The translations under genes were made by a program, and so were the position numbers. A DNA stretch of 64,000 bases from Alphaproteobacteria bacterium (GTDB lineage: Bacteria > Pseudomonadota > Alphaproteobacteria > Rhodobacterales > Rhodobacteraceae). Within the stretch, counting starts at the first letter, position 1. Each line of letters opens with the position of its first letter. The notes beneath the pieces are model-generated. The model was not told where the DNA came from. It saw only the letters and a program-made list of their open reading frames with translations, and searched no databases. The stretch covers positions 18,368 through 82,367 of the forward strand of contig JAJRPO010000019.1 in the NCBI GenBank assembly GCA_024280735.1, in the 5' to 3' direction. Shown in pieces: positions 63,375 through 64,000 of the stretch.

Positions 63375-63553
63375 GCTGCCCAATCTGTAAAAAAGACAAC
63401 GACCCGAAATACCGTCCGTTCTGCTCTAAACGCTGCGCGGACGTAGATCTGGGGAAATGGCTGAACGGAAGCTATGCAATTCCCTCTGCTGGCACTGACG
63501 AAGAAGACGGAATTTCGTCTGATTTGACCCCGATGCAACCAAAGTTGCATTAA
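63371..63553 (+). CDS. yacG: DNA gyrase inhibitor YacG
   Basis: 60 residues. Zinc ligands are in SCPICKK and PFCSKRCADVDLGKWL, the standard YacG pattern; this zinc protein binds GyrB and lowers gyrase activity. Last protein-coding gene of the block before tRNA-Phe. Confidence 0.92.
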   Translation: MSCPICKKDNDPKYRPFCSKRCADVDLGKWLNGSYAIPSAGTDEEDGISSDLTPMQPKLH

Positions 63554-63626
63554 TCCAAATTTCCCCCTTGCCAGCCGCCAAACCCTATCATAAAACGCGC
63601 GGACCCAAGGTGATAACCTTACTCGT

Positions 63627-63701
63627 GCCCGAGTAGCTCAGGGGTAGAGCAGTGGACTGAAAATCCTCGTGTCGGTGGTTCAAATCCGCCCTCGGGCACC
63701 A
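63627..63701 (+). tRNA. tRNA-Phe (GAA)
   Basis: Acceptor GCCCGAG/CTCGGGC, D arm GCTC…GAGC, anticodon loop CTGAAAA with GAA, T arm GGTGG…CCGCC and encoded CCA; 75 bases. One T-T mismatch in the anticodon stem is common in alphaproteobacterial tRNA-Phe. Confidence 0.96.
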
Positions 63702-63775
63702 TTTAAAATTAACAAAAACAATATGTTGCGTGCTTTTCGTAATGCAGTAAAAACACTGTGTTTGTGCGAAAACAG

Positions 63776-63865
63776 CTAGCGCAGTGCTAGCACAGTCGGT
63801 TTTGAGCTCTTTTAGAACAATTGGTTACCCGCGTAGCGCCGTGCACCTAGCACAAACCTAGCACA
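63776..63865 (+). repeat. Four copies of CTAGC[A/G]CA downstream of tRNA-Phe
   Basis: Octamers at 63776 (CTAGCGCA), 63787, 63847 and 63858 (CTAGCACA). They lie within 165 bases of the tRNA 3' end and just before the transposase fragment. Arm-type integrase sites of a mobile island are one explanation. Confidence 0.45.
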
Positions 63866-63866
63866 G

Positions 63867-64000
63867 GAGCCTAGGGCGTAGACTCATAAATACCAAATTA
63901 CGATTGCAGCCAGGTGGGCGGCAGCAAGGAACGTTTCAGGGCAGCGAAAGGTTCGTAATGACAGGGATCGCCAATCTTTGATGCGGTTAAAACAACGCTC
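63867..64000 (-). mobile_element. IS5-family-like insertion sequence end (partial)
   Basis: The transposase stop at 63884 is followed, going left, by GAGCCTAGGGCGTAGACTC, which may be the terminal repeat of the element starting near 63867. The other end lies beyond the window. Confidence 0.6.
63884..64000 (-). CDS. IS5-like transposase, C-terminal end (partial)
   Basis: Reading the minus strand into the window edge gives 38 residues: ERCFNRIKDWRSLSLRTF, then RCPETFLAAAHLAAIVIWYL and stop. The E-R-x-F-N-x-hydrophobic-K opening and the FLAA-x-LAA-hydrophobic end are typical of the DDE transposase C-terminus of IS5-group elements. The body is outside the window, so completeness cannot be judged. 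Confidence 0.7.
   Translation of the reverse strand, partial: ERCFNRIKDWRSLSLRTFRCPETFLAAAHLAAIVIWYL

Overview
The window looks like a chromosomal segment of an alphaproteobacterium of the order Rhodobacterales (marine roseobacter type). The evidence is the gene content: an F1-ATPase zeta inhibitor, a Paracoccus-like ctaD, an IalB-family protein, DUF2948/UPF0262 proteins, and the block murA-DUF2948-hisD-UPF0262-LMW phosphatase-infA-maf-RNase E/G-yacG-tRNA-Phe. All family assignments are from reading translations and motifs; no database search was run.

Layout. 1-9340: a catabolic module. Overlapping + strand genes encode an FAD subunit, a fused [2Fe-2S]/molybdopterin hydroxylase, a 6-hydroxynicotinate-reductase-like Fe-S protein, a UPF0280 (ApbE-like) protein and an AA_synth (DUF1185) protein. 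They converge on a three-gene tripartite tricarboxylate transporter (TctA/B/C). Together these suggest uptake and hydroxylative/reductive opening of an N-heterocyclic acid; this is the most interesting system here. 9700-17830: an IalB protein, a HerA-like ATPase (DUF853), a rhamnosyltransferase-like protein, a CorC/CNNM protein and a DctB/DctD-type two-component pair whose regulator lacks the sigma-54 GAFTGA loop. 17890-20056: purQ-purS-purC and the ATPase zeta subunit. 20429-30025: the 2-oxoglutarate dehydrogenase/succinyl-CoA synthetase cluster (sucC-sucD-lipoprotein-sucA-sucB-three small genes-lpdA). It carries a large nested palindrome between sucC and sucD and a pair of palindromic operators upstream. 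30237-35096: purine salvage/catabolism (OHCU decarboxylase, 8-oxoguanine deaminase, xanthine/uracil permease, class V aminotransferase).

35093-48451: a mixed region holding UbiH-type hydroxylase, a nonsense-interrupted pyrimidine 5'-nucleotidase, FkbM methyltransferase, GntR regulator, an MshEN-GT2 glycosyltransferase, carA, YqeY, two secreted proteins, ctaD and DUF2244, and several small envelope or unknown proteins. 48455-50954: hisA, hisH and hisB with a DUF2147 gene on the opposite strand. 51177-54408: two LysR regulators and a DegT aminotransferase. 54526-63701: SRAP protein, tRNA-Thr, then the conserved housekeeping block murA through yacG and tRNA-Phe, interrupted by a lower-GC RTX repeat protein gene. 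63702-64000: four copies of an octamer next to tRNA-Phe and the 3' end of an IS5-like transposase, which suggests the edge of mobile DNA.

The housekeeping genes are tightly packed, with many ATGA or TAATG overlaps. Accessory character is strongest at the two ends and at the RTX gene.
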